Shown piece by piece: positions 27,906 to 35,375 of a stretch of DNA of 64,000 nt (the stretch's first letter is position 1; every line of letters starts with the position of its first letter). The notes under the pieces are model-generated. The model was not told the DNA's origin, did no database searches, and saw only the letters and a program-made list of their open reading frames with translations. Made by a program: the position numbers and the translations under genes. Origin of the DNA: Chloroflexota bacterium (GTDB lineage Bacteria > Chloroflexota > Anaerolineae > Anaerolineales > Anaerolineaceae); NCBI GenBank assembly GCA_004347695.1, contig SLTK01000007.1, forward strand, positions 1 through 64,000, in the 5' to 3' direction.

Positions 27906-28864
27906 CGCATCTCCTCCTGGGCAATAAAGCGCCGGATGTTGAGATAGATAAACGGAATAATGGCCAGCACCAGCACAACTGCGACGGCCGTGCCACGCCC
28001 GGTGTTGAAGTTAAGATACATCTCGGTGTACATGCGGTTGGCAATCACATCCGTGTTGTAATTTCCGCCGGTCATCACATAAACAATATCGAATTGTTTG
28101 AGCACATTGATCACCATTGTGGTGATCACCACGATCACCGTTGGCATGATGATCGGCAGTGTAATTTTCCAGAAGACATTCCACTCATTGGCGCCGTCCA
28201 CGCGGGCGGCTTCGATAATTTCGTCCGGCACGGATTTGAGCGACGAGGAAAGGATGGTCATACAGAACCCGGTCCAAATCCAGATGCCAACAACGATCAA
28301 GGCATAGGTGTTTAGAACCGGAGCGGTTAGAAATGAGATTGGCTTTCCGCCTAACGCGGTGATCATTGCGTTCAACAGTCCAACCTGCACCTGTTGAGTG
28401 CCGTAGCTGTAAACGAACTTCCAGATCACGCCTGCCCCAACGAAGGATATGGCCATCGGCATGAACAGGATTGATTTTGCCAGCGCTTCATTTTTGATTC
28501 CATCAACCAGTTTGGCAAACAATAATCCTAAAATTACGGTGCCAGCCACCATAAAGATGATCCATTTGATGGTATTCCCGTAAGAAGATAACCAGAACGA
28601 ATCCCAGAAGGCTTTGGTTGAACCGGTATTAAATTCCGCGGTTAAAGCATAACGGTAGTTTTCGAAAACACCCCAGCACGGGCGGCCTTCCACGCAGGTG
28701 GTAGCAACCGACGCGGTTCCATTCCTGTTCAGAAAGCTGAGCTGAATGGTGTTGAACATGGGATAAACAATAAAGAACAGCATAATGATCAGCGCCGGCG
28801 CAAGATAATAGAGCGGCGCCAGCTTGCCTTGCTGCATAATTCTTGGAACGGGTCGGGCTGCCAT
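27902..28864 (-). CDS. Carbohydrate ABC permease (MalF type)
   Basis: 320 residues, about six to seven membrane helices with a basic cytoplasmic N-terminus. EAA motif EAARVDGANEWNVFWKITLP is present. Start chosen at 28864 because GGAGGTGG lies 6 bp upstream; an ATG at 28897 lies before that site. A periplasmic loop contains a Cys pair (TTCVEGRPCWG) that may form a disulfide. Overlaps the haem-bearing permease by 4 bp. Confidence 0.85.
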   Translation of the reverse strand: MAARPVPRIMQQGKLAPLYYLAPALIIMLFFIVYPMFNTIQLSFLNRNGTASVATTCVEGRPCWGVFENYRYALTAEFNTGSTKAFWDSFWLSSYGNTIKWIIFMVAGTVILGLLFAKLVDGIKNEALAKSILFMPMAISFVGAGVIWKFVYSYGTQQVQVGLLNAMITALGGKPISFLTAPVLNTYALIVVGIWIWTGFCMTILSSSLKSVPDEIIEAARVDGANEWNVFWKITLPIIMPTVIVVITTMVINVLKQFDIVYVMTGGNYNTDVIANRMYTEMYLNFNTGRGTAVAVVLVLAIIPFIYLNIRRFIAQEEMR

Positions 28865-28924
28865 GAAAACCACCTCCGCTCGCGGCGTAGACCTCACGCC
28901 TGATTATGAATGGAAATGAGAAGA

Positions 28925-28950
28925 GCAGAGGCGGGGTTGGCCGCCTCTGC
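28925..28950 (-). terminator. Intercistronic hairpin behind the binding-protein gene
   Basis: Perfect 10-bp stem GCAGAGGCGG / CCGCCTCTGC with a six-base loop lies between the binding-protein gene and the permeases. As in malE-malF regions, it probably keeps the binding protein more abundant than the permeases. Confidence 0.65.
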
Positions 28951-28969
28951 ATCAGTCACATTCCTTTAT

Positions 28970-30265
28970 TTACTGGCCAAGCGCTTCTGCCTGCACGGAA
29001 GCAATCGTCGCCAGGATGGCATCCAGATCGCCGCCGTTCACGTAATCCGTGATTCCGGTAAATTCGGCGCTGCCGAACCCGCCCGGAATGGAATCGCCAA
29101 TGTCAGGGGTAAATCCCTTCGCGGCATAGAAAGCTTCACCCTTCTTGACCAGGGAGGGGTCGGTGTAATTACCGGCCCCGGCTTTGTTTGGAGTCAGGTC
29201 AAAGCCAGCCTTTGCCCAGGCAACACCGCCCTCAGGGGACGCAAGGTAGCTGACCAGCGCCTTGACAGCCGGTTTATCGCTGAAAGCCATCATCCAGTCC
29301 GAACCACCCTGCAGACCTTGAGCACCAGGGATGACGAAGAAGTCATAGTCTGTCCCAAATACAAGGTTGGGATATTGTTTGACGATTTCGCCGCCGGCAA
29401 ACCCGGACTGTTTTACCATATAGGCTTCGGGCGGGTCAGAGAAGACTTTCAAAATCGCGTCGACGAAACCGGTCGAGAGGGTGCCTTCCGCCCCGCTGAC
29501 CGTATAGGCCGGATCCATAGCCCATTTGCCATAGGCTTCATAGGCTGCTTTTACGCCTGGATCATTGTACGGTACAGTGCCGTTGATGATGTTCATCACG
29601 TATTCAGGGCCTTGTTGGATCAGCAGAAGGTCCTGGATGAAGTCGGTTCCAGTCCAGCCGGTGGCATCGCCTGATTCAAAGCCCATTGACCACGGCACAT
29701 TACCATCAGCAACCATCTTATCAACCAGAGCAACCAGCTCGTCCCAGCTCGTCGGGACTGTATATCCGGCTGCCTCGAAATTGACCGGGCTGTACCAGAT
29801 GATGGTTTTGATGTCGGATTTCACTGGCAAACCAAGCCATTTGTCGCTGATCACACCCGGGTCAATTGCTCCTGGAATGTACGCATCCCGGCTGGCGCCC
29901 AGTGATTCCATGTCTTTCAGCTGATCCTGGTACTGCGTTAACTGAGTCACATTCCAGAAAGCGATATCTGGCGGCGTTCCAGCCTGAACGCGAGTGTCCA
30001 GCAGCGCTTGATCGCGGGTAGACTCCGGCTTGAAAACGATCCCGCAGGTATCTGCCAGCGGTTTCAATATTTGATTCAAGCGTTCCTCTTCCTGCCCTGA
30101 CCATTGATACAGCATGGTGATTTCATCACCAGCGGCTGCGCCCTTACACATATCAGGGGTTTCAGGGGGCATTTCTTCAGTTGGCGTTGCAGCAGGTGCG
30201 GCGCATGCAGCCAGCGCCATGGCAGCCAACACAAGAATAGCGGTAATCTTCCAAATTTTTAGCAT
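28970..30265 (-). CDS. Carbohydrate ABC transporter substrate-binding lipoprotein
   Basis: 431 residues. Signal with lipobox LAAC (Cys21), then a Thr/Pro/Glu linker and an extracellular solute-binding protein family 1 fold (GTPPDIAFWN, SWDELVALVDKM). AGGAGG is 5 bp upstream of the ATG. It captures a sugar or polyol outside the cell for the two permeases downstream. The nearby inositol genes make inositol or a related polyol a reasonable guess, not a proven one. Confidence 0.85.
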   Translation of the reverse strand: MLKIWKITAILVLAAMALAACAAPAATPTEEMPPETPDMCKGAAAGDEITMLYQWSGQEEERLNQILKPLADTCGIVFKPESTRDQALLDTRVQAGTPPDIAFWNVTQLTQYQDQLKDMESLGASRDAYIPGAIDPGVISDKWLGLPVKSDIKTIIWYSPVNFEAAGYTVPTSWDELVALVDKMVADGNVPWSMGFESGDATGWTGTDFIQDLLLIQQGPEYVMNIINGTVPYNDPGVKAAYEAYGKWAMDPAYTVSGAEGTLSTGFVDAILKVFSDPPEAYMVKQSGFAGGEIVKQYPNLVFGTDYDFFVIPGAQGLQGGSDWMMAFSDKPAVKALVSYLASPEGGVAWAKAGFDLTPNKAGAGNYTDPSLVKKGEAFYAAKGFTPDIGDSIPGGFGSAEFTGITDYVNGGDLDAILATIASVQAEALGQ

Positions 30266-30358
30266 CTTTTCCTCCTAAACTGAACGGCTTACTTTATGAG
30301 GGTCGATAGCCATCAATTTTTTTTATCGGTGCACCACCATCCTTTCAGTGTTTTTGCC

Positions 30359-30391
30359 TGCGAGATGGTTCTCGCAAACGCGACATGGTTT
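30359..30391. promoter_or_regulatory. Operator-like inverted repeat upstream of the ABC importer
   Basis: TGCGAGATGGTTCTCGCA (30359-30376, 7-bp arms, 4-bp spacer) lies 95 bp upstream of the binding-protein start. A related half site GCGACATGGTT follows 21 bp after the first GCGAGATGGTT, two helical turns away. This fits binding of a dimeric regulator at two sites. It does not resemble the LacI operator at 14544. Confidence 0.45.
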
Positions 30392-30858
30392 TTTGTATCA
30401 GGGACGGATGCATAACCAAAATAGCAGGGAGGCCAAGATCAGCCGTGCGGCATGCCCGGTTTTCAAATAAGGGCGATTGATTTTTATTTGCCTGCACAAT
30501 CTAAGTAAACGGGCAGCACGATGGTACAAAAAATCTGTTTTGCTATGCAGCCGGTTAAGGGGTTTTGGCAGCAAAGCCGGGAAATTAATGGCAACCCCAA
30601 GCAAATAGAGAATTTAGTCTAGGTATTCCGTCGATGACGGATCAGTTCACGTTCATAAATTGTAATATCTTTTACTAAAATTTACAACTTTTAGACGGGC
30701 AGTCATGAATACAGATCGCGTTGCTTACCTGTACAAGCAAATATGGCCGCTATCAGGTCTTTGCTGGAATGTTGTTTGGACAAACAACCTGGAGATTCGC
30801 AAAAAAAGGCAGGCAAACTGTGAATGATGCAAGCGGATAAATTTCTTCCCGCCCAGTG
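30392..30858. other. Non-coding stretch between ABC importer and DUF368 gene
   Basis: Apart from the operator-like repeat before it, I see no supported gene in this stretch. A 68-codon minus-strand frame (30398-30604) lacks a clear ribosome binding site and any recognisable pattern. Confidence 0.5.
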
Positions 30859-31719
30859 TTAAAACAGGGATTCGTGCGGATACTTCTCGTCCAGTTTAGC
30901 CAGGGCAAAAGAGCCTGCTGCACCTAACAGGAACAACACCGCACAGACAGCAATCGTCCAACCGGTTACGCCCCCGGGAATGATTGCGGCGGTCGATCCC
31001 ACCACGATCCCAAGAATAAAATGGTACATGAAGGGATATGCTTTTTTAAACAACCAGGCAATCAGCTTGGCCAGCAGCAGAATAATCAGAATCAAGCCAA
31101 GCGTAAGGGGGATAATGACCCCAAAATCCAGTTGCCGGATACCGGATGCCATGGGTTGGTACAGGCCAAGATAGATCAGGAAATTGGACGGACTCATGCC
31201 CGGGATGATTAATCCCAGCCCCACCAGCATGCCGCTCAAGATCCAGGTGCCAAAGGTGGGCGCCAGGTTGACATTGTTGATGGTTTCCATCCAGCGCATA
31301 AAGAAAAAAGTGCCGAAAGCCATGGCCGCCAGCACCGCCCAATGCCAGGTTTTGCGGCCTTGTTTACCTGCCGTAACGAACAGAGAGGGGAACGTGCCGG
31401 AAATAAAGCCAATGAACAGCCAGGTGAATGGAGCTGCAAAATGCGTGAAGGCGTAATCTACCACCGATGAAAAACCGACGATCCCCAGCGCAACGCCGAT
31501 GCCCACCGGCAAAAAGAAGCGCATATTCTGCAGGAACTTGGTCTGCAAATTGGCCAAAAACTTCATCAACGGTTCATACAGCCCGAACACCACCGCCAGC
31601 ACCCCGCCGGATAAGCCGGGGACAATGGCTCCAATACCTACCAGGGTACCTTTCAATAACCGGATTATCCATTCGACGGTAACGTTTTTTCCCCGAGTCA
31701 AACTGCTGGTTTCTGCCAT
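30859..31719 (-). CDS. DUF368 membrane protein
   Basis: 286 residues with about eight membrane helices. The N-terminal GTLVGIGAIVPGLSGGVLA segment and the repeated GMSPSNFLIYLG-like P-G-x-S motif in the second half are typical of DUF368 proteins, thought to be lipid-carrier or undecaprenyl phosphate transporters. The integrated mobile element begins 54 bp upstream of its start, so its promoter region may have been altered by the insertion. Confidence 0.8.
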   Translation of the reverse strand: MAETSSLTRGKNVTVEWIIRLLKGTLVGIGAIVPGLSGGVLAVVFGLYEPLMKFLANLQTKFLQNMRFFLPVGIGVALGIVGFSSVVDYAFTHFAAPFTWLFIGFISGTFPSLFVTAGKQGRKTWHWAVLAAMAFGTFFFMRWMETINNVNLAPTFGTWILSGMLVGLGLIIPGMSPSNFLIYLGLYQPMASGIRQLDFGVIIPLTLGLILIILLLAKLIAWLFKKAYPFMYHFILGIVVGSTAAIIPGGVTGWTIAVCAVLFLLGAAGSFALAKLDEKYPHESLF

Positions 31720-31772
31720 AAAGTTCCTTTGTTCATGTTTGAATCAGCCGCATGGTCTGCGGGCAGGTTTGA

Positions 31773-31791
31773 ACCGTCTGATTATAAAGCA
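31773..31791. repeat. attL: left 19-bp direct repeat of the mobile element
   Basis: ACCGTCTGATTATAAAGCA is repeated perfectly at 40247-40265, next to the integrase gene. Flanking bases differ on both sides, so the core is exactly 19 bp. Confidence 0.85.
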
Positions 31792-31828
31792 TTGCGGATG
31801 GTTTTACATGCTTATCAGGGGGTAATAA

Positions 31829-31897
31829 TTGCGCCTGTGGTGCGCAAAATGGGTGCAATTTTACCCAAAATTGACACATCCGTACTATCATTAAAAT
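31829..31897 (+). promoter_or_regulatory. Promoter and inverted repeats before the first element gene
   Basis: TTGACA (31871-31876) and TAAAAT (31892-31897) form a promoter with a short 15-bp spacer. Two inverted repeats precede it: TTGCGC-N7-GCGCAA (31829-31847) and TGGGT-N8-ACCCA (31850-31867). They are candidate operators for the element's own regulator. Confidence 0.5.
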
Positions 31898-31934
31898 GTC
31901 TTTGCATCCGATTGCAACAATGGGAGGTGACAAA

Positions 31935-32390
31935 ATGACCGAAATAAAACTGGAGTGGCCGAATCCTACGGGCGGCACAGCCATAGCATATTATGATGAC
32001 GAGCGGCAAGAATTTACCAATATTCTACATAATCTGAATGCTGGTGGTGCTGCAAATTTTATTAACTTTTTAGCTAAAATGACAGATTTACCAGTCTATA
32101 AAATCACCCAGGAATTTCAAAAATACGCTGTGATTTTACCGATTGCGGTCACTAGTCCAAATATTATTGATACGGAAATACCGCCCTGGGATGCGATAAT
32201 ACCACCTGGCCCGGATAAGGAAATTTTAAAAATGCTCTGGGAAGGAAAACAATACAAAGAAGCAAGTAATACTTTGACTATCGGTTCCAAGACACTGATG
32301 AATAGGGTAAGTGAATTGAGGAAAATACATGGCGCTAAAATTATCCCATACCAAAAAGATATTAAAGAGCGCTTTATAAAAAAGAGGTGA
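31935..32390 (+). CDS. Unknown element-encoded protein with a C-terminal HTH-like region
   Basis: 151 residues. Start at ATG 31935, 5 bp after GGAGGTGA; an upstream ATG at 31896 lies in the promoter. The N-terminal two thirds show no family I know. The C-terminal part (about 95-135) contains KEASNTLTIGSKTLMNRV, which looks like a helix-turn-helix followed by a basic stretch. The gene is more AT-rich than the host genes. As the left-most gene with its own operators and terminator, a repressor or master regulator is a fair guess. Confidence 0.6.
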   Translation: MTEIKLEWPNPTGGTAIAYYDDERQEFTNILHNLNAGGAANFINFLAKMTDLPVYKITQEFQKYAVILPIAVTSPNIIDTEIPPWDAIIPPGPDKEILKMLWEGKQYKEASNTLTIGSKTLMNRVSELRKIHGAKIIPYQKDIKERFIKKR

Positions 32391-32440
32391 TATAGGGGGG
32401 ATATTGCGGGATATAGTCTAGGACATTTTTTCGATTTATT

Positions 32441-32474
32441 ATGAGTCTGGTAAGCAAACCAGGCTCATTTTTTT
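32441..32474 (+). terminator. Rho-independent terminator
   Basis: 11-bp stem ATGAGTCTGGT / ACCAGGCTCAT (one G-U pair), six-base loop and a run of seven Ts. It ends the transcript of the regulator-like gene. Confidence 0.9.
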
Positions 32475-32490
32475 AATCGAAAGGATGCAA

Positions 32491-32670
32491 ATGAAAATCA
32501 CGTTTTTTGTCACCGCAAAAGAATATTCGGCACTTGTGAAAGCTGCATTGGTAAACCTCCGCAGCGTTCCAGACCAGGCTCATCGGTTTGTTTTGGACGG
32601 GCTTGAGAAGGATGGATATATTCGCGAAGAAACCGATTCAAAAAACGAGGTGAAGCATGGACAAAGTTAA
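32491..32670 (+). CDS. Small element-encoded protein
   Basis: 59 residues. ATG 32491 has AAAGGATG at a workable distance; ATG 32485 is too close to it. It overlaps the HTH protein by 14 bp, as expected in a compact phage operon. No recognised domain; a helical segment (about 9-40) precedes an acidic, basic-mixed tail. Confidence 0.55.
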   Translation: MKITFFVTAKEYSALVKAALVNLRSVPDQAHRFVLDGLEKDGYIREETDSKNEVKHGQS

Positions 32671-32965
32671 AGCGCAACCCGCCGAGGACACGGCGGGCGG
32701 CGAAGGCAGACAAGACGCGGGCGCGTATTTGTCTGAGGTCAGTATAGCACAATCCGCAAGTGAAAAAAAGCCACCAATTGAATCGCTGCTCAAAGCGTCT
32801 GAAGTTTCCCACATCTTAAGAATCAGTATAACTCAGGCATACCGCCTAATGGGGCATGAACTTCCAGCGGTCAGATTCGGGGGAAATACCATAAGGGTGC
32901 GTGCGTGTGATCTGGAAGCGTTTATTCAGCGCAGCGTACAGGGGGGCAACCATGGCCAACCTTGA
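32657..32965 (+). CDS. HTH (excisionase/MerR-like) protein
   Basis: 102 residues. A flexible N-terminal half precedes a HTH_17-type domain (about 44-90): LLKASEVSHILRISITQAYR and the wing PAVRFGGNTIRV, ending in AFIQR. Such proteins serve as excisionases or transcription activators in integrative elements. It overlaps both neighbours (14 bp each), so it is part of the replication operon. Confidence 0.75.
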   Translation: MDKVKAQPAEDTAGGEGRQDAGAYLSEVSIAQSASEKKPPIESLLKASEVSHILRISITQAYRLMGHELPAVRFGGNTIRVRACDLEAFIQRSVQGGNHGQP

Positions 32966-33764
32966 CACAGCCCTTACACTTGCACGGCGCGGCTGGTTTG
33001 TCTTCCCTTGCAAACCCGACAAAACCCCACTTACTCCGCACGGATTCAAAAACGCGACCTCAGACCTGGCGCAAGTTGCCCGGTGGTGGTCCGAAAATCC
33101 AGATGCCTTAGTTGGAATCGCGTGCGCTATGTCCGGCATCTTTGCGGTTGACATTGACGACCGCGAAAGTTGGAACGCCTTCGAGCGCAAGTATTCTACT
33201 GGCTACTGGGAACCCGGCCCTATGCAACGCACGCCCCGCGGCGGTTTTCACCTGATATTCCGGCTACCGCTGGATATCAACATTCCTAACAATGCCGGGA
33301 AGCTGGCCATGGGAATTGACCTGCGCTCAAACGGCTACATATGCACCGGAACCGGCTATACCTGGCTAGGCGAAGGCAGTATCAATCGCCCGTTAGTTGA
33401 CGCCCCCGCCTGGCTTCTTGAACAAATCGACAAGCTGAATCCGCATGAAGAACAGCGGGCGCAATTACCGCCGGTGATCAAGGTTGAAGGCCTCCCCGAT
33501 TACTTCCTTGAAAAGGCTGTGCGAGCTGCGCGGGTTGGGAACCGGAATAACAACGGATTCGAGTTGGCAATCCAGCTGCGCGATAACGGCCTTTCGGAAT
33601 CTGAAGCCCGCCCCTTTATGATCGAATATGCCGCCCGCGTACCGCAAGAATTACGACACCAATACAACCAGGTCGAGGCGCTGGCAAGTCTGAAGGTTGC
33701 GTACTCGCGCCCGGCGCGGTCACCCATTGTACCGGGTTACGGGAGGGCAGCCAATGGCAGATGA
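32952..33764 (+). CDS. Bifunctional DNA primase/polymerase (prim-pol)
   Basis: 270 residues. Start ATG 32952 behind GGGGGG; upstream extension would run through the HTH gene. N-terminal region with RRGWFVFPCKPDKTPL and WWSENPDALVGIA, catalytic acids in FAVDIDDRES (motif I, Asp-x-Asp) and His in RGGFHLIFR (motif II) define the archaeo-eukaryotic prim-pol domain (about 1-190). It would prime and extend DNA at the element's own origin. It overlaps the ATPase gene by 11 bp. Confidence 0.85.
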   Translation: MANLDTALTLARRGWFVFPCKPDKTPLTPHGFKNATSDLAQVARWWSENPDALVGIACAMSGIFAVDIDDRESWNAFERKYSTGYWEPGPMQRTPRGGFHLIFRLPLDINIPNNAGKLAMGIDLRSNGYICTGTGYTWLGEGSINRPLVDAPAWLLEQIDKLNPHEEQRAQLPPVIKVEGLPDYFLEKAVRAARVGNRNNNGFELAIQLRDNGLSESEARPFMIEYAARVPQELRHQYNQVEALASLKVAYSRPARSPIVPGYGRAANGR

Positions 33765-34722
33765 AAAGCCCGAACCTAAACTTACCACCTGGGCGGATCT
33801 TGAAAAACAAATCGGCCCCATATCCTACGCCTGGGATGGTTGGTTACCGAATGGGTTACTGACCATCCTGGCAGGTTTGTCCGGCGAAGGCAAGTCAACC
33901 GTCGCGCTCTACGTTAGCGGGTGTGTCACCGATGGTTACAAATGGCCTGATTCGGCGCCCTCCAATTACACCGGGGGTACGGTCCTTTGGTGCGAATCCG
34001 AGAGCGCCCAAGCTATCAACCTGCAGCGTGCCCGAAAATGGCAGCTCAACGTAGAAAACTTTTTGACACCGTTTGAGGATGGGTTGGTAGATATCAACTT
34101 TGATAAACCCCTCCATAAGGCCGCGGTGATCGAAAAAGCCTATCTACCAGGTGTCAAGCTAATCGTGGTTGACAGCCTTTCGGGAGCCAACAACCGGCGC
34201 GAGAATGAAACGGAAGTAAAGCAGGTTACCGAATTCCTGGCAGAACTGGCAAGGGATACCGGCAAACCTATTCTACTCACCCACCACTTGCGAAAAAAGG
34301 GGATGCTGGACACCGACACCATCACCCTCGACCGGCTGCGCGGGTCGTCTGCAATCGTGCAAACGGCGCGGGTTGTCTGGGCGCTGGACAAACCAGACCC
34401 GAATTCTACCCGACTGCGGTTGTCCATGATTAAGAATAACCTGGCACGCTTTACCGACCCGATAGGGCTGGAGATAGGCGAGGACGGTTTGACTTTCGGG
34501 GATGCGCCACACGAGCCGCGGGTGGAAACCCAGGCAGACAAGGCGGCCGATCTCATTCGGTCGCTCTTGCAGCGCGAACCAGTGGCAGCCGCGAAAATGG
34601 AGGCCGAGCTATCCCAGGCAGGCTACAGCGCACGTACCATCCGGGCAGCGAAGGCAGCCCTGAAAATCGTATCCATCCGCAAAAACGAAGGGTGGTTATG
34701 GAGCCTTCCTACTAATGAATAG
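33754..34722 (+). CDS. RecA-like AAA ATPase (RepA-like helicase)
   Basis: 322 residues. Walker A AGLSGEGKST (about 43-52), Walker B LIVVDSLSG, and the LTHHLRKKG motif match the hexameric RepA/AAA_25 helicase group. A small C-terminal winged-helix-like part (AEKM-type, about 270-315) may bind DNA. It pairs with the adjacent prim-pol as a minimal replicase. The origin-like 9-mer array starts one base after its stop. Confidence 0.8.
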   Translation: MADEKPEPKLTTWADLEKQIGPISYAWDGWLPNGLLTILAGLSGEGKSTVALYVSGCVTDGYKWPDSAPSNYTGGTVLWCESESAQAINLQRARKWQLNVENFLTPFEDGLVDINFDKPLHKAAVIEKAYLPGVKLIVVDSLSGANNRRENETEVKQVTEFLAELARDTGKPILLTHHLRKKGMLDTDTITLDRLRGSSAIVQTARVVWALDKPDPNSTRLRLSMIKNNLARFTDPIGLEIGEDGLTFGDAPHEPRVETQADKAADLIRSLLQREPVAAAKMEAELSQAGYSARTIRAAKAALKIVSIRKNEGWLWSLPTNE

Positions 34723-34829
34723 TGTAATTGTTGTACTTCTTGTAATTGTTGAATATCTTGTACACCTTGTACTTATTGTAAGAAATACAACAAGTACAAG
34801 AATCTCAAGAAGTACATGTACACAAGAAG
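34723..34829. repeat. Dyad array of 9-bp repeats (candidate replication origin)
   Basis: Seven successive 9-mers of the form TGTANNNNT (some degenerate, e.g. TGAATATCT) run from 34723 to about 34785, then the reverse-complement form (TACAA / AAGTACA units) runs back to 34829. Such phased direct repeats with dyad symmetry next to a helicase gene are typical of iteron origins; a strong operator is the alternative. Confidence 0.7.
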
Positions 34830-34860
34830 TCCACCAATGCGGATTTTCCTATGTTTCTGG

Positions 34861-34877
34861 TACTCATTAAATGAGTA
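34861..34877. promoter_or_regulatory. 17-bp palindrome before terminase genes
   Basis: TACTCATTAAATGAGTA is a perfect palindrome around a central A, 69 bp upstream of the terminase small-subunit start. It is a good operator candidate for late-gene control. Confidence 0.55.
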
Positions 34878-34946
34878 TCCATCCTTACGAATCAGCATAT
34901 CAGATGTGCGTATGATACACAATCAGACGGCAGCCAAAAAGGACAA

Positions 34947-35375
34947 ATGTTAATGAATCAAGACGAACAGGCAGAACGAATGAAAGGCAATCAAAGTGCG
35001 GTAAAACACGGCGCAGAGGGCGCTCTCAGGCGTAGGAATGAGGGGAAACCCTTCATTGGCCTGGCAGCGGAAGAAGAAAAGGCCGTGTTAGCGGACCTTC
35101 AAGAAATGGGAATTGCAGAACTGGTTAAGCGTGATGCGATTCGGTTGCAGACAATCACGAACCTTTACTATGCAGCCGTTCAAAAGGCGGCTGAAACGGG
35201 CGATATTATGGCCTTTGATAGATACGTCGCCCGCCTGGGTTGGCTGGCGGGTGTCACGCTTAGAGCCTGGCAGCAAGTCACCAACGATCAAAAGGACGCG
35301 GCCAAAAGCGCAGCGGGGATAGTTGACGTGATGACTGCAATTCGGAAGGCGCGAGATGACAAACGAGATAAGTAA
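34947..35375 (+). CDS. Terminase small subunit-like protein
   Basis: 142 residues, highly charged and helical. No strong sequence motif, but it begins with a basic segment (MKGNQSAVKHGAEGALRRR), resembles small terminase subunits in size, and overlaps the large subunit by 20 bp. AAAAAGGA precedes the ATG. It would recognise the packaging site of the element. Confidence 0.6.
   Translation: MLMNQDEQAERMKGNQSAVKHGAEGALRRRNEGKPFIGLAAEEEKAVLADLQEMGIAELVKRDAIRLQTITNLYYAAVQKAAETGDIMAFDRYVARLGWLAGVTLRAWQQVTNDQKDAAKSAAGIVDVMTAIRKARDDKRDK

Noticed and set aside
30398..30604. 68-codon minus-strand frame
   Set aside because: No ribosome site, unlikely composition, lies in a non-coding region.
31745..31800. 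tRNA gene as integration site
   Set aside because: The minus strand of the rebuilt att region has a T-loop-like TTCAAAC followed by CCA, but arms do not pair and spacing to CCA is two bases short; no canonical tRNA folds.
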